Of a DNA stretch of 64,000 bases, positions 24,426 through 34,227 are shown in pieces. The stretch lies in assembly GCF_029892485.1 (NCBI RefSeq), contig NZ_JARXVG010000005.1, forward strand, positions 310,001-374,000. Direction: 5' to 3'. This DNA is from Variovorax boronicumulans (lineage in GTDB: Bacteria; Pseudomonadota; Gammaproteobacteria; Burkholderiales; Burkholderiaceae_C). A program made the translations under genes and the position numbers. A model generated the notes under the pieces. That model did no database searches. It was not told where the DNA came from and saw nothing but the letters and a program-made list of their open reading frames with translations. How positions within the stretch are numbered: the stretch's first letter is position 1; every line of letters starts with the position of its first letter.

Positions 24426-25643
24426 ATGAAGAAAAATGCCGCCATCGCCCTTGCGGGTGTGTTGATCGTAGCCGTCGCCGGCGGGTGGTGGAGCATGTCC
24501 GGTGACAAGGCCGGGGCAAAGAATGCAAAGACGGCGGCGACCGCCGGCGCCGGCGCACCCGCCCTCGTGACCCTCGCCACCGCCGAAAAGCAGGACGTGC
24601 CGGTCACGGTGCAGGTCAACGGCAGCGTGGTGTCCCTCAACAGCGTCGACCTGCGTCCGCAGGTCACCAATACCGTCAGCGCCGTGCATGTGAAGGAAGG
24701 CCAGTTCGTCAAGGCGGGCCAGCTGCTCTTCTCGCTGGACGACCGCAACGACCAGGCCAACCTCGCCCGGGCCCGCGCCCAGCAGCAGAAGGACGAGGCC
24801 ACCCTCGCCGACCTCGACCGCCAGTACCGGCGCAGCCAGGACCTGCTGGCACAGAACTTCATTTCCAAGAGCGCGGCCGACGCCACGCTCTCGCAGCTCG
24901 AGGCGCAGCGCGCCGCCGTGGCGGCCGACCGTGCCGCGGTGCAGTCGGCGCAGGTGGCGCTGGGCTATGCCACGCTGCGCGCGCCCATTGCGGGCCGCAT
25001 CGGCGCCGTCAACATCTATCCGGGCACGCTGGTGCAGCCGACGCTGTCGCTGGTCACCGTCACGCAGCTCGACCCGATCGCGGTCAGCTTCCCGGTGCCC
25101 GAAGGCAACCTGCAGGACCTGCTGGAAGCCGCGCGCAACCGGGCGCCGGTCGAAGCCCTCGTCACCGGGCGCAAGACGCCGCTCATCGGCACGCTCGATT
25201 TCGTCGACAACACGGTCGATCCGCAGATCGGCACCGTGCGCGCCAAGGCCGTGTTCGCCAATGCCGACCAGGGCCTCTGGCCGGGCCAGTTCGTCGGCAC
25301 GCGCATCACGGTGCGCACGCTCAACGGCGCCACGGTGGTGCCGGCTGCGGCGCTGATGATGCTGTCCGACGGCACCTCGCTCTATGTGGTCGATGCGGCC
25401 AAGACCGCCACTCGCCGCAAGGTGAAGACGCTGCACACCTTCGGCACCAAGGTGGCGGTGAGCGGCATCGAGCCGGGCGAGCAGGTGGTGATCGAGGGCA
25501 GCCAGAACGTGCGCCCGGGCGGCAAGGTCCGCGTCGATGCCAAGGCGCCCGCCGCACCCGGCACCGCGCCCAACGGCACCACGGGCGTCACGCCCGGCAG
25601 CGCCGCCTCGTCGGACATCAAGCCCGTACGGGAACGCGCATGA
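24426..25643 (+). CDS. RND efflux periplasmic adaptor (MdtA/AcrA family)
   Basis: 405 residues. An N-terminal signal/anchor (AAIALAGVLIVAVAGG) is followed by the barrel-sandwich halves (VSAVHVKEGQFVKAGQLLFSLD and TLRAPIAGRIGAVNIYPG), an alpha-hairpin (about 110-170, ending near LLAQNFISKSAADATLSQLE), a beta-barrel and a membrane-proximal domain. It links an inner-membrane RND pump to an outer-membrane channel. The C-terminus is a flexible Pro/Ala/Gly tail. It is translationally coupled to the pump gene by ATGA. No outer-membrane factor gene follows, so a channel encoded elsewhere must be used. Confidence 0.9.
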   Translation: MKKNAAIALAGVLIVAVAGGWWSMSGDKAGAKNAKTAATAGAGAPALVTLATAEKQDVPVTVQVNGSVVSLNSVDLRPQVTNTVSAVHVKEGQFVKAGQLLFSLDDRNDQANLARARAQQQKDEATLADLDRQYRRSQDLLAQNFISKSAADATLSQLEAQRAAVAADRAAVQSAQVALGYATLRAPIAGRIGAVNIYPGTLVQPTLSLVTVTQLDPIAVSFPVPEGNLQDLLEAARNRAPVEALVTGRKTPLIGTLDFVDNTVDPQIGTVRAKAVFANADQGLWPGQFVGTRITVRTLNGATVVPAAALMMLSDGTSLYVVDAAKTATRRKVKTLHTFGTKVAVSGIEPGEQVVIEGSQNVRPGGKVRVDAKAPAAPGTAPNGTTGVTPGSAASSDIKPVRERA

Positions 25644-28600
25644 ACATTTCGGAGCTCTGCATCCGTCGTCCCGCGATGACGGTGCTGCTGTCTGCCGCGG
25701 TGGTGGTCATCGGCATCTTTGCGTACTTCAGCATTCCGGTGGCGGCGCTGCCCAGCTACAACACGCCGGTCATCAACGTCAACGCGCAGCTGCCGGGCGC
25801 GAGTCCGGACACCATGGCGAGTTCGGTCGCGCTGCCGCTCGAAAAGCAGTTCTCCACCATTCCGGGCCTGCAGACCATCAGCTCGGTCAACACGCAGGGC
25901 GTGACCTCGCTCACGCTCGAGTTCGTGAGCAGCCGCGACATCGACGCCGCCGCCGTCGACGTGCAGGCCGCGCTCCTGCGCGCCCAGCGCCAGCTGCCGC
26001 AGGAGCTGACGCAGCTCCCCTCGTACCGCAAGGTGAACCCGGCCGATGCGCCGGTGCTGTTCATCGCGCTGATCTCGCCGTCGATGAACCCGGCCGAGCT
26101 CAACGACTATGCCGAGAACCTGATCTCGCCCACGCTCTCGACCATCGACGGCGTGGCGCAGGTGGGCGTGTACGGCCGCAAGGCCTTTGCGGTGCGCATC
26201 AAGGCCAATGCCGACCTGCTCAACGCGCGCAACATCACGCTCGACGAACTCGCCAAGGCGGTGAATTCGGCCAACGCCAACACGCCCGTCGGCACGCTCG
26301 ACGGCCCGCGCCAGACGCTCACCATCCAGGCCAACCGCCAGCTCGTGAAGGCGGCCGATTTCGCCAAGCTCATCGTCGGCCAGCGCAATGGCGCGCCGGT
26401 GCGGCTGGACGAAGTGGCGACCATCGAGGACAGCTTCGAATCGGTGAAGACCGCCAGCAGCTTCAACGGCCAGGACTCCATCTCGCTCGCGGTGCAGCGC
26501 CAGCCCAATGCCAACACCGTGCAGGTGGTGGACGCGGTGCGCGCGCTCATCCCGCGCTTCAAGGCGGAGCTGCCACAGTCGGTCGAGATCCAGATGGTGA
26601 ACGACCGCTCGCTCTCCATCCGCGAGGCGGTGCACGACGTGCAGCTCACGCTGCTGGGCACCATCGCGCTGGTGGTACTGGTGATCTTTCTCTTCCTGCA
26701 CCGGCTGGTGGCCACGCTGATTCCGGCGGCGACCATTCCGATCTCGCTGATCGGCGCGGTCGCGCTGCTCTACGCCTTCGGCTACAGCCTGGACAACGTC
26801 TCGCTGCTGGGCATCACGCTGGCCGTGGGGCTGGTGGTGGACGACGCGATCGTGGTGCTCGAGAACATCATGCGCTACGTCGAGAAGGGCATGGAGCCCT
26901 TCGCCGCGGCACTGCGCGGCGCGCGCGAGGTGGGCTTCACCATCGTGTCGATCTCGATCTCGCTGGTGGCGGTGTTCATCCCGATCTTCTTCATGCCGGG
27001 CGTCATCGGCCTCCTGTTCCACGAGTTCGCGGTGGTGGTGGCGCTGGCGGTGCTGGTGTCGGCCATCGTGTCGCTCACGCTGGTGCCGATGCTGGCGAGC
27101 CGGCTGCTCAAGCAGGTGCCGCGCAAGGAAGGCGCGCTCGACCACGAGGAAGAGCACCCCGAGCCGGGCACCGCCATCGGCCGTGCCTTCGAACGCGGCT
27201 ACCGCTGGGTGCACAGCAACTACATGCGCACGCTCGACTGGACGCTCGCGCACCGGTGGGTGATGCTCACGGCCGCGGGCCTGACCTTCGTCGTCACGGC
27301 CTGGCTCTTCATCACCATTCCGAAGGGTTTCTTCCCCGAGGAAGACATCGGCCAGATCCAGATCACGACCGAGGCGGCCGAAGACATTTCCTTCACCGCC
27401 ATGAAAGTGCTGCAGGACCGTGTGGCCGCGACGCTCAAGGACGACCCCAGCGTCGATTACGTGAGCTCCTTCGTCGGCGTGGGCGGCCCGACCGCCACGC
27501 AGAACTCGGGGCGCCTGTTCGCCGTGCTCAAGCCGCGCAGCGAGCGCCCGCAGATGGCCAAGGTGCTCGAATCATTGCGCCAGCGCTTCCGCGAGATCCC
27601 GGGCATTGCCGTCTACATGCAGCCGGTGCAGAACCTGCGCCTGGGCGGGCGCCAGAGCAAGGCGCGCTTCCAGTACACGCTGCAGAGCGTGAACGCCGGC
27701 GAGATGGTGCCCTGGTCCACGAAGCTCATGGAGCGCATGCGTGCCGACGCGGCCTTCCGCGACGTCACCAGCGATTCGCAGAACCGTGGCCTGCAGGCCA
27801 CGCTGGAGATCGACCGCGACAAGGCCGGCGTGCTCGGCGTGGCGGTCGGCGACCTGCGCACCGCGCTCTACAACGCGTACGGCGACCGGCAGATCGGCAG
27901 CATCTACGCCGCGAGCAACACCTACCAGGTGATCCTCTCGGCCGCCGACAGCGACCGGCAGTTCGAAGACGACGTCTCGCGCCTGTCGGTGCGCAGCACC
28001 TCGGGCAAGCTGGTGCCGCTGTCGGCCTTCTCGAGCATCAAGCGCACCGTGGGACCGACCTCGGTCAACCACCAGGGGCAGTTGCAGGCGGTGACGGTGT
28101 CGTTCAACCTCGCGCCCGACGTGCCGCTGGGCAACGCGACCGCGAAGATCGACCAGTTCAAGAGCGAGCTGAACATGCCGCAGTCGATCATCACCACCTA
28201 CGGCGGCGATGCGGCGGTGTTCCAGAGCTCGCAGTCGAGCCAGGCGGTGCTGCTGGTGCTGGCGGTGCTGGTCATCTACGTGCTGCTGGGCGTGCTGTAC
28301 GAGAGCTACATCCATCCGCTGACCATTCTGGCGGGGCTGCCCTCGGCGGCGGTGGGCGCGCTGCTGTCGCTCAAGATCTTCGGCTTCGACCTCACGCTGA
28401 TCGCGACCATCGGCATCCTGCTCTTGATCGGCATCGTGAAGAAGAACGCGATCATGATGATTGACTTCGCCCTCGATGCGCAGCGCACCGAAGGCATGAA
28501 GCCGGTCGATGCGATCCGCGAAGCCTGCCGGCTGCGCTTCCGCCCCATCCTCATGACCACGCTGGCCGCGTTGATGGGCGCGCTGCCGCTCGCATTGGGC

Positions 28601-28807
28601 CTGGGCGCCGGCGCCGAACTGCGCCAGCCGCTGGGCGTGGCGGTGGTGGGCGGGCTGATCTTCTCGCAGGTGATCACGCTCTACATCACACCCGCGATCT
28701 ACCTGGCGCTCGACCGCTACAGCGGCACCGGGCCGATGGTGGAACTGCCGGGCGAGGCGAAGAAGGCTGACACGGGCGTGGCCGGAGACACGGCGGCGCA
28801 TGCCTGA
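25640..28807 (+). CDS. RND multidrug efflux pump, inner-membrane permease
   Basis: 1055 residues, the normal length for hydrophobe/amphiphile RND pumps. Twelve transmembrane helices are in the usual 1+5 / 1+5 pattern, with two large periplasmic loops. The proton-relay Asp pair in TM4 is seen in VGLVVDDAIVVLENIMRY, the loop motif GFFPEEDIG opens the second half, and IVKKNAIMMIDFAL lies in TM10. The N-terminus MNISELCIRRPAMTVLL resembles the MdtB/MdtC group more than AcrB. The substrate range is unknown. It overlaps the adaptor gene by four bases and converges on a Crp/Fnr gene 23 bp downstream. Confidence 0.92.
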   Translation: MNISELCIRRPAMTVLLSAAVVVIGIFAYFSIPVAALPSYNTPVINVNAQLPGASPDTMASSVALPLEKQFSTIPGLQTISSVNTQGVTSLTLEFVSSRDIDAAAVDVQAALLRAQRQLPQELTQLPSYRKVNPADAPVLFIALISPSMNPAELNDYAENLISPTLSTIDGVAQVGVYGRKAFAVRIKANADLLNARNITLDELAKAVNSANANTPVGTLDGPRQTLTIQANRQLVKAADFAKLIVGQRNGAPVRLDEVATIEDSFESVKTASSFNGQDSISLAVQRQPNANTVQVVDAVRALIPRFKAELPQSVEIQMVNDRSLSIREAVHDVQLTLLGTIALVVLVIFLFLHRLVATLIPAATIPISLIGAVALLYAFGYSLDNVSLLGITLAVGLVVDDAIVVLENIMRYVEKGMEPFAAALRGAREVGFTIVSISISLVAVFIPIFFMPGVIGLLFHEFAVVVALAVLVSAIVSLTLVPMLASRLLKQVPRKEGALDHEEEHPEPGTAIGRAFERGYRWVHSNYMRTLDWTLAHRWVMLTAAGLTFVVTAWLFITIPKGFFPEEDIGQIQITTEAAEDISFTAMKVLQDRVAATLKDDPSVDYVSSFVGVGGPTATQNSGRLFAVLKPRSERPQMAKVLESLRQRFREIPGIAVYMQPVQNLRLGGRQSKARFQYTLQSVNAGEMVPWSTKLMERMRADAAFRDVTSDSQNRGLQATLEIDRDKAGVLGVAVGDLRTALYNAYGDRQIGSIYAASNTYQVILSAADSDRQFEDDVSRLSVRSTSGKLVPLSAFSSIKRTVGPTSVNHQGQLQAVTVSFNLAPDVPLGNATAKIDQFKSELNMPQSIITTYGGDAAVFQSSQSSQAVLLVLAVLVIYVLLGVLYESYIHPLTILAGLPSAAVGALLSLKIFGFDLTLIATIGILLLIGIVKKNAIMMIDFALDAQRTEGMKPVDAIREACRLRFRPILMTTLAALMGALPLALGLGAGAELRQPLGVAVVGGLIFSQVITLYITPAIYLALDRYSGTGPMVELPGEAKKADTGVAGDTAAHA

Positions 28808-28830
28808 ACTGCAAGGCAGCCGTCGGAGAG

Positions 28831-29541
28831 TCAGCTGTTTTTGTACTGCAAACGACGCAACGCAGAAGCGTCATGAATGATGACCTGCCTGGGCCGTGTC
28901 TCGATGACCCCGTCCCTCGACAGCTGGTTCAGCGTTCTCGTCACCGTGACCCGGCTCAATGCGGTCATGGCGGCAATTTTCTCGTGCGTGAGATCGACCT
29001 GGAAATTCCCCGGTTCCTGTGTCGCCGAAAAATCGCCGCTCGATTGCAATCGCGCCATACGCAGCAGCAGATCGACCACCCGCTCTCTGGGGGCCGCTGA
29101 CGCAACGCCCGCAAGCTTTTCAACAATCATCTGATTCTTGAAGCCGAGGAGTTGAATGAGCGAGGCCGCAAGCTCGGGCATGGTGGCGAATTTCCGGGTG
29201 ATATCCGCCGGCAGATAGCGGCTGAGGATCGCAGGCTCCGCCACTCGCGTGGTGGTCGGGCGGGGCCGGTCGGCAAATGCCGGGCCTTCGCCAAAGATGG
29301 CACCCGGCCCGAATATCTCGAGCAGAAATTCGGCGCCATTGCTTCGCTGGATGGTCGAGTGAACAAATCCGGATCGAAGCAGATAGAAATAGCTGTGCCG
29401 CTCCCCTTGGCGGGCCAGCACGTCCCCGGTTGCCAACTTGACCACGCTGCCCAGGTCGGTGGCTGCCATCCATGGGGTCGAGAGGGCCAGGGAGGCGTCC
29501 CAGCTGGCATAGGCCGAGGGTTCGGAATTTATTCTTTTCAT
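28831..29541 (-). CDS. Crp/Fnr-family transcriptional regulator
   Basis: 236 residues: N-terminal cyclic-nucleotide-binding-type beta roll (TGDVLARQGERHSYFYLLRSG; FGPGAIFGEG), a dimerisation helix, and a C-terminal winged HTH (LTHEKIAAMTALSRVTVTRTLNQL). The conserved phosphate-cassette Arg-Ser pair of cAMP-binding CRP is not evident, and there is no N-terminal Cys cluster, so the ligand is unknown. ATG 29541 is preceded by CAGGA. The gene stands between the RND pump (converging) and a phosphatase gene on the same strand 49 bp upstream. Confidence 0.85.
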   Translation of the reverse strand: MKRINSEPSAYASWDASLALSTPWMAATDLGSVVKLATGDVLARQGERHSYFYLLRSGFVHSTIQRSNGAEFLLEIFGPGAIFGEGPAFADRPRPTTTRVAEPAILSRYLPADITRKFATMPELAASLIQLLGFKNQMIVEKLAGVASAAPRERVVDLLLRMARLQSSGDFSATQEPGNFQVDLTHEKIAAMTALSRVTVTRTLNQLSRDGVIETRPRQVIIHDASALRRLQYKNS

Positions 29542-29590
29542 TCCTGTGCTTGGCAAGGTCACCGGGCGCAGCCCTTTGCGGGACAGCGCA

Positions 29591-30235
29591 CTAGGAGGTC
29601 GTCTCGTCGAGCGCGTTACCGGCAGCCAGGTGCGCGGTGTCGCTCCAGCCCACCAGGCTGAACCCGCCGGACGTCCACAGCATGCGGTTGATGGCGGCAT
29701 TGCCCAGTTGCCAGGTGCGCGGCGCCTGCAGCGCCTGGCGGGTGGCCGCGCGGTAGAGCACATCCATCACGCCGCCGTGCGCGACCAGCACCACGAGCTC
29801 GCCCGGGTGGCGCGCCGCCAGTTCCGCGGCCACACCCGTCACGCGGTCGCGGAAGGTCAGCAGGCTTTCGCCGCCTTCGGGTTCGAACTCGGGATCGCGC
29901 CAGCGCCAGCGCCTGGCCTGCTCCGGCAGCCTGGCCTCGATCTCGGCAAAGCTCATGCCCTCGAAATGACCGAAGGCCCGCTCGCGCAAGCGCGGCTCGG
30001 ATTGCACGGTCAGGCCGTGCGGTTTGGCGATGGCCTCGGCGGTCTGCCAGGCGCGCGAGAGGTCGCTCGCGTAGATCGCACCAATGTCTTCGTCGGCCAG
30101 TGCCTGGCCCGCCCGCTGCGCCTGCCAGAGGCCGGTGGCGTTGAGCCCGATGTCGATGTGGCCCTGGATGCGGGTGTCGAGGTTCCAGGCGGTCTCGCCG
30201 TGGCGAACGGCGATCAGTCGGGTGGCTTCTTGCAT
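29591..30235 (-). CDS. Histidine phosphatase (phosphoglycerate mutase-like)
   Basis: 214 residues. It has the RHG motif VRHGETAWN, a second His in VLVAHGGVMDVL, and the conserved Glu/Arg of LRERAFGHFEG, as in GpmB/CobC-type phosphatases. The likely reaction is dephosphorylation of a small metabolite or sugar phosphate through a phosphohistidine. The true substrate is not readable. The start MQEATRLIAVRHGET puts the catalytic motif at its usual place. Confidence 0.88.
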   Translation of the reverse strand: MQEATRLIAVRHGETAWNLDTRIQGHIDIGLNATGLWQAQRAGQALADEDIGAIYASDLSRAWQTAEAIAKPHGLTVQSEPRLRERAFGHFEGMSFAEIEARLPEQARRWRWRDPEFEPEGGESLLTFRDRVTGVAAELAARHPGELVVLVAHGGVMDVLYRAATRQALQAPRTWQLGNAAINRMLWTSGGFSLVGWSDTAHLAAGNALDETTS

Positions 30236-30256
30236 CCGGCCGATTCTAGAAGTGCA

Positions 30257-30886
30257 CTACTTTCGGGCCGGGGCCAGGTCGATGTTCACCCGCCGCTCGC
30301 CCTGCGGCGGATTCGGGAAGCCCTGCAGCGCAGCCTGGAACATCACCGCAAGGATCGCCGCGCTCGCGTTGTAGGGGCCGTCGTTGCGGGCCCGGGTCTC
30401 GTAGACCACGCGGTTCGAGCCTGCCTCGCGCAGCACGATGCTCACTTCGCGTTCGTACCAGGGGTTGGCCGCCGGTGGAAAGTAGGCCGGGCCGCCGTAC
30501 CAGCCGCCACCGTAGAAGCGGCGGCCATAGCCGTATCCGCCGCCGTAGCCATGGCCCCAGGGGCCGTCGAAAAGCCACGGGTCGGCCCAGGGGGAGAGCC
30601 CGGCGGTCACGCGGGCGCCGATCTGCGCGCTGTATTCCGGCTTGGCGTCGTCGCGGCGCAGGCCTACTTTGTCGAGCGCGGCGGCGGCCATTGCCTCGAG
30701 TGCGTCCTGCCGGGCGGTGTCGGCCTGCTGCGAGGGCAGGCGGTCGAAGCGGTAGGTGGCGCCGGGCGGCACGGTGCCGATCGATGAAAAACTCTTCACA
30801 TCGCTGTCGACCACCCAGGAGGTGGCGCAGCCGCTGAGGGCGGCTACTGCTGCTACTAAAAGAAGAGCGGGGAACGCGCGTTTCAT
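30257..30886 (-). CDS. DUF4136 lipoprotein
   Basis: 209 residues with a lipoprotein signal peptide (MKRAFPALLLVAAVAALSGC, lipobox LSGC) and a DUF4136 domain: DVKSFSSIGTVPPGATYRFDR near the start, a Gly/Tyr/Pro-rich insert in the middle (GHGYGGGYGYGRRFYGGGW) and VYETRARNDGPYN near the end. Such proteins are envelope lipoproteins of unknown role. It is on the same strand as the phosphatase gene and 46 bp downstream of ttcA. Confidence 0.8.
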   Translation of the reverse strand: MKRAFPALLLVAAVAALSGCATSWVVDSDVKSFSSIGTVPPGATYRFDRLPSQQADTARQDALEAMAAAALDKVGLRRDDAKPEYSAQIGARVTAGLSPWADPWLFDGPWGHGYGGGYGYGRRFYGGGWYGGPAYFPPAANPWYEREVSIVLREAGSNRVVYETRARNDGPYNASAAILAVMFQAALQGFPNPPQGERRVNIDLAPARK

Positions 30887-30932
30887 AAAGGGTCTCCGGG
30901 CAGCGATGCCCAAAATTCCCCTGGGTGCCTGA

Positions 30933-31874
30933 TCAGCCCTGGACGATGCGAAGGGCGGCGGGTGCCTGGGAGAGCAAATCGAAGGAGGGCGTGTCGAAGG
31001 CCTTGTCGCCATCGTCGTCGGCCACGCCCGTCGCCTTCAGACCCTTGAAGTCGTGCCGCGTTCCGTCCAGCAGGTGCGAAGGCACCACGTTCTGCAGCGC
31101 GGTGAACATGTTCTCCACGCGGCCGGGATGCTTTTTGTCCCACTCGCGCAGCATCTCGCCGACTTGCTTGCGCTGCAGGTTTTCCTGGCTGCCGCAGAGG
31201 GTGCACGGAATGATCGGGAACTCGCGGTGCTGTGCCCAGCGCACCAGGTCTTTCTCGGCCACATAGGCGAGCGGGCGGATCACGATGTGCTTGCCGTCGT
31301 CGCTCACCAGCTTGGGCGGCATGCTCTTCAACTTGCCGGCGAAGAACATGTTGAGGAAGAAGGTCTGCAGCATGTCGTCGCGGTGGTGGCCCAGCGCGAC
31401 CTTGGTGGCGCCCAGTTCGTCCGCCACGCGGTACAGGATGCCGCGGCGCAGGCGGCTGCAGAGGCCGCAGGTCGTCTTGCCCTCGGGAATCACGCGCTTG
31501 ACGATGCTGTAGGTGTCCTGGTTCTCGATGTGGAAGGCCACGCCGAGCTCGCTCAGGTACTTGGGCAGCACCTCTTCGGGAAAGCCGGGCTGTTTCTGGT
31601 CGAGGTTGACCGCGACGATGTCGAAGTGAATGGGCGCGCGTGCCTTCAGCTTGAGCAGGATGTCCAGCATCGCGTAGCTGTCCTTCCCGCCCGAGACGCA
31701 CACCATGACCTTGTCGCCCTCTTCGATCATGTTGTAGTCGACGATCGCGCGGCCGACCTCGCGGCACAGGCGCTTCTCGAGCTTGTGCGTCTCGCGTTCT
31801 ATCTTCAGCGAGTTCGTGGGCGAGGCGACGGTCGTGGCGTCGGCAGGCGCCTCGTCGATCCAGACGGCATTCAT
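30933..31874 (-). CDS. ttcA: tRNA 2-thiocytidine(32) synthetase
   Basis: 313 residues. TtcA forms s2C at position 32 of certain tRNAs, using ATP and an iron-sulfur cluster. The PP-loop motif is [11 protein letters not shown], and the two CxxC motifs that hold the cluster are [12 protein letters not shown] and PCTLCGSQ. The C-terminus ends in [16 protein letters not shown]. Length and order match characterised TtcA. It is followed on the same strand by the DUF4136 gene and preceded by folB. Confidence 0.94.
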   Translation of the reverse strand: MNAVWIDEAPADATTVASPTNSLKIERETHKLEKRLCREVGRAIVDYNMIEEGDKVMVCVSGGKDSYAMLDILLKLKARAPIHFDIVAVNLDQKQPGFPEEVLPKYLSELGVAFHIENQDTYSIVKRVIPEGKTTCGLCSRLRRGILYRVADELGATKVALGHHRDDMLQTFFLNMFFAGKLKSMPPKLVSDDGKHIVIRPLAYVAEKDLVRWAQHREFPIIPCTLCGSQENLQRKQVGEMLREWDKKHPGRVENMFTALQNVVPSHLLDGTRHDFKGLKATGVADDDGDKAFDTPSFDLLSQAPAALRIVQG

Positions 31875-31926
31875 TGGTGGGCTACTTCAGGCAAATCGGG
31901 GGAAAGGACCCCGATTTTGCCTTGGA

Positions 31927-32316
31927 TCACCATTCCCCGGCTTCCATGCGGATCGCCACTTCGCAGTCGTCGAAGATTTCGAGCTTGGCGATCTTCACCC
32001 GCACGCCCAGCACGCCAGGCAGTTGCAGCAGGCGGTGCACCACCTTGCCGATCAGGCTCTCCAGCAGGTTGACGTGTTCGGCGGTGCACTCGTCGATGAT
32101 GATCAGTCGCACCTTCCCGTAGTCGAGCACGTGGAAGATGTCGTCGTCCTGCGGCAGCAGCGGCTGCTGGCCCATGCTGAGTTCGGCATCGACCTGGATC
32201 GGCTGCGGCGCCACCTTCTCGTGGTCGAGGATGCCGAGGTTGGCGTTGAAGCGCAGGCCCAGCAGGGTGAGGGTCTGGCGGCCATGGGTGTGGGAGGAAG
32301 ACATGGTGGTGCTCAC
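31927..32316 (-). CDS. folB: Dihydroneopterin aldolase
   Basis: 129 residues. FolB converts dihydroneopterin to 6-hydroxymethyl-dihydropterin in folate synthesis. The family pattern is visible: LLGLRFNANLGILDHEK near the N-terminus, a central FHVLDYGKVRLIIIDECTAEHVNLLESL with the conserved Tyr and Glu, and a C-terminal VKIAKLEIFDDCEVAIRME. The GTG at 32316 overlaps the stop of the FolM-like gene (GTGA); ATG 32304 is an alternative four codons on. Pairing with a pteridine reductase supports a pterin role. Confidence 0.88.
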   Translation of the reverse strand: MSTTMSSSHTHGRQTLTLLGLRFNANLGILDHEKVAPQPIQVDAELSMGQQPLLPQDDDIFHVLDYGKVRLIIIDECTAEHVNLLESLIGKVVHRLLQLPGVLGVRVKIAKLEIFDDCEVAIRMEAGEW

Positions 32317-33089
32317 ATGAGCGAGAAATCGCGCTCGAATTTCATCAGGTGCTGGCCGCCGTCCACCAGCAGCGTGGTGCCGGTGATCGAGCCGTTCTCC
32401 AGCGCGAATTTCACGGTGGCGACAACGTCGGCCGGCGTGGACGAGCGGCCCAGCGGCGACAGCTTGTGCAACTGCGCGAACTTGTCGTCGTCCAGCATGT
32501 GGCTGGGCAAGGTGAGGCCCGGCGCGACACCCACCACGCGCACCCGCGGCGCAAGGGCCAGCGCGAGCATCGGCGTGGCGGCTTCCAGCGCGGCCTTGGA
32601 GAGCGTGTAGCTCAGGAAATCGGGGTTCGGATTCCAGAGCTTCTGGTCGAGCAGGTGCACGACGGCGCCCTGTGCATCGCGCCGAGCGAGGTGGTCGTGC
32701 AGCGCCTGCGCCAGCAGGATGGCCGCACCCGTGTTGCTGCGTGCATGGCGTTCCATGAGCGCATAGCTGAAGCTGGCGGCATCGTCATGCTCGAAGAGCG
32801 CGGCGCTGTGCACCACCGCATCGACGCTGCGAAAGCGCGCCGCCACACGCGGCAGCAGAGCGCGCGTGACTTGCTCGTCTTCGAGATCGGCCTCGAACAG
32901 CGCGGAATCACCCGAGAGCGCGGCGCAATCGGCCACTGTCTTTTCGGCATCGGCGCGCGAGTTGCGGTAGTGCACCGCCACCTGCCAGCCGCCCGCGGCG
33001 AGCGCCAGCGCGATCTCGCGGCCCAGGCGTCGGCCTGCGCCCGTGACCAGGACGGTGCGGCGGGTGGAGTCAGGGGAGGCGGTGCTCAT
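32313..33089 (-). CDS. FolM/PTR1-like pteridine reductase (SDR family)
   Basis: 258 residues. It is a short-chain dehydrogenase with the pteridine-reductase type cofactor motif TGAGRRLGREIA in place of the classical TGxxxGxG, a VHYRNSRADAEKT segment that binds NADPH, and the catalytic Tyr-Lys in SYTLSKAALE. The probable reaction is NADPH-dependent reduction of dihydropterins or dihydromonapterin. It is translationally coupled to folB by a 4-bp overlap, which strengthens the assignment. ATG 33089 is chosen; its start lies only 25 bp from the divergent midA start. Confidence 0.82.
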   Translation of the reverse strand: MSTASPDSTRRTVLVTGAGRRLGREIALALAAGGWQVAVHYRNSRADAEKTVADCAALSGDSALFEADLEDEQVTRALLPRVAARFRSVDAVVHSAALFEHDDAASFSYALMERHARSNTGAAILLAQALHDHLARRDAQGAVVHLLDQKLWNPNPDFLSYTLSKAALEAATPMLALALAPRVRVVGVAPGLTLPSHMLDDDKFAQLHKLSPLGRSSTPADVVATVKFALENGSITGTTLLVDGGQHLMKFERDFSLM

Positions 33090-33114
33090 GCGAGGACGGA
33101 GGGAGAATGGCAGG

Positions 33115-34227
33115 GTGACGACAAAGACCCCGAACAGTTTACCCACCGCCCTCGACCACCTGATCGCCCGCGCCGTCGAACGCGCCGGCGGCTGGATCGG
33201 CTTCGACCGCTTCATGGCGCTCGCCCTGTATGCCCCCGGCCTGGGCTATTACGCCAACACCTCAGCCAAGTTCGGCCACATGCCCTCTTCGGGCAGCGAC
33301 TTCGTGACCGCGCCCGAACTCACCCCGATGTTCGGCCAGACGCTCGCGGCGCAGGTGGCCGAGGCGCTGGAGAAGACCGGCACCGACACGGTATGGGAGT
33401 TCGGCGCCGGCTCCGGCGCGCTCGCGGTGCAGTTGCTGCACGCGCTCGACGAAATGGGGCGCAGCGATGTGCGCTACCGCATCGTCGATCTCTCCGGCAC
33501 CCTGCGCGAGCGGCAGCAGCAGGCGCTGGTCCGGTATGCGGACCGGGTCGAGTGGCTGAACGAATTGCCCGAAAAGATGCAGGGCGTGGTGGTCGGCAAC
33601 GAGGTGCTCGATGCGATGCCCGTGCAGTTGCTCGCTCGCGTGAAAGGCCAGTGGTTCGAGCGCGGCGTGGTGCGCAACGCCGGCAACGACGGCTGGACCT
33701 GGGCGGACCGCGCGACCGAGTTGCGGCCGCCGGTCGATGTGCCGGGCGAGCATGACTACCTCACCGAGATCCATCCGCAGGCGCGGGCCTTCGTTGCCAC
33801 GCTGGCGGATCGGCTGGAGAGGGGCGCGGCCTTCCTCATCGACTACGGATTTCCCGAGGGCGAGTACTACCACCCGCAGCGGCACATGGGCACGGTGATG
33901 TGCCATCGCGCGCACCAGGCCGATGGCGATCCGCTGGCCGACGTGGGCTACAAGGACATCACGGCGCATGTCGATTTCACCGGGATCGCGCTGGCTGGGC
34001 AGGACGCGGGGCTTGAGGTGCTGGGCTACACCAGCCAGGCGCGGTTTCTGCTGAATTGCGGGTTGGTGTCATTGATGGAAAAAGGCTCTGTGGCTGAGCG
34101 GGCGATGGCGGCCCGGCTGATTCATGAGCATGAGATGGGGGAGCTGTTCAAGGTGATCGGGTTTGCGGTTGGCTCGGCTTGGGATGCGATAGGGTTTGCT
34201 GAAGGTGATCGCAGCCATACGCTCTGA
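33115..34227 (+). CDS. MidA/NDUFAF7-type SAM-dependent methyltransferase
   Basis: 370 residues. The N-terminal DRFMALALYAPGLGYYA signature and the SAM-binding WEFGAGSGALAVQLL motif are followed by GNEVLDAMPVQLL and FLIDYGFPEGEYYHPQR, all hallmarks of the DUF185/MidA family. The mitochondrial member NDUFAF7 methylates an arginine of complex I; the bacterial substrate is not established. The start is GTG 33115 with GGAGGGAGA eight bases upstream. An in-frame ATG at 33043 would overlap the divergent FolM-like gene and is rejected. Confidence 0.85.
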   Translation: MTTKTPNSLPTALDHLIARAVERAGGWIGFDRFMALALYAPGLGYYANTSAKFGHMPSSGSDFVTAPELTPMFGQTLAAQVAEALEKTGTDTVWEFGAGSGALAVQLLHALDEMGRSDVRYRIVDLSGTLRERQQQALVRYADRVEWLNELPEKMQGVVVGNEVLDAMPVQLLARVKGQWFERGVVRNAGNDGWTWADRATELRPPVDVPGEHDYLTEIHPQARAFVATLADRLERGAAFLIDYGFPEGEYYHPQRHMGTVMCHRAHQADGDPLADVGYKDITAHVDFTGIALAGQDAGLEVLGYTSQARFLLNCGLVSLMEKGSVAERAMAARLIHEHEMGELFKVIGFAVGSAWDAIGFAEGDRSHTL

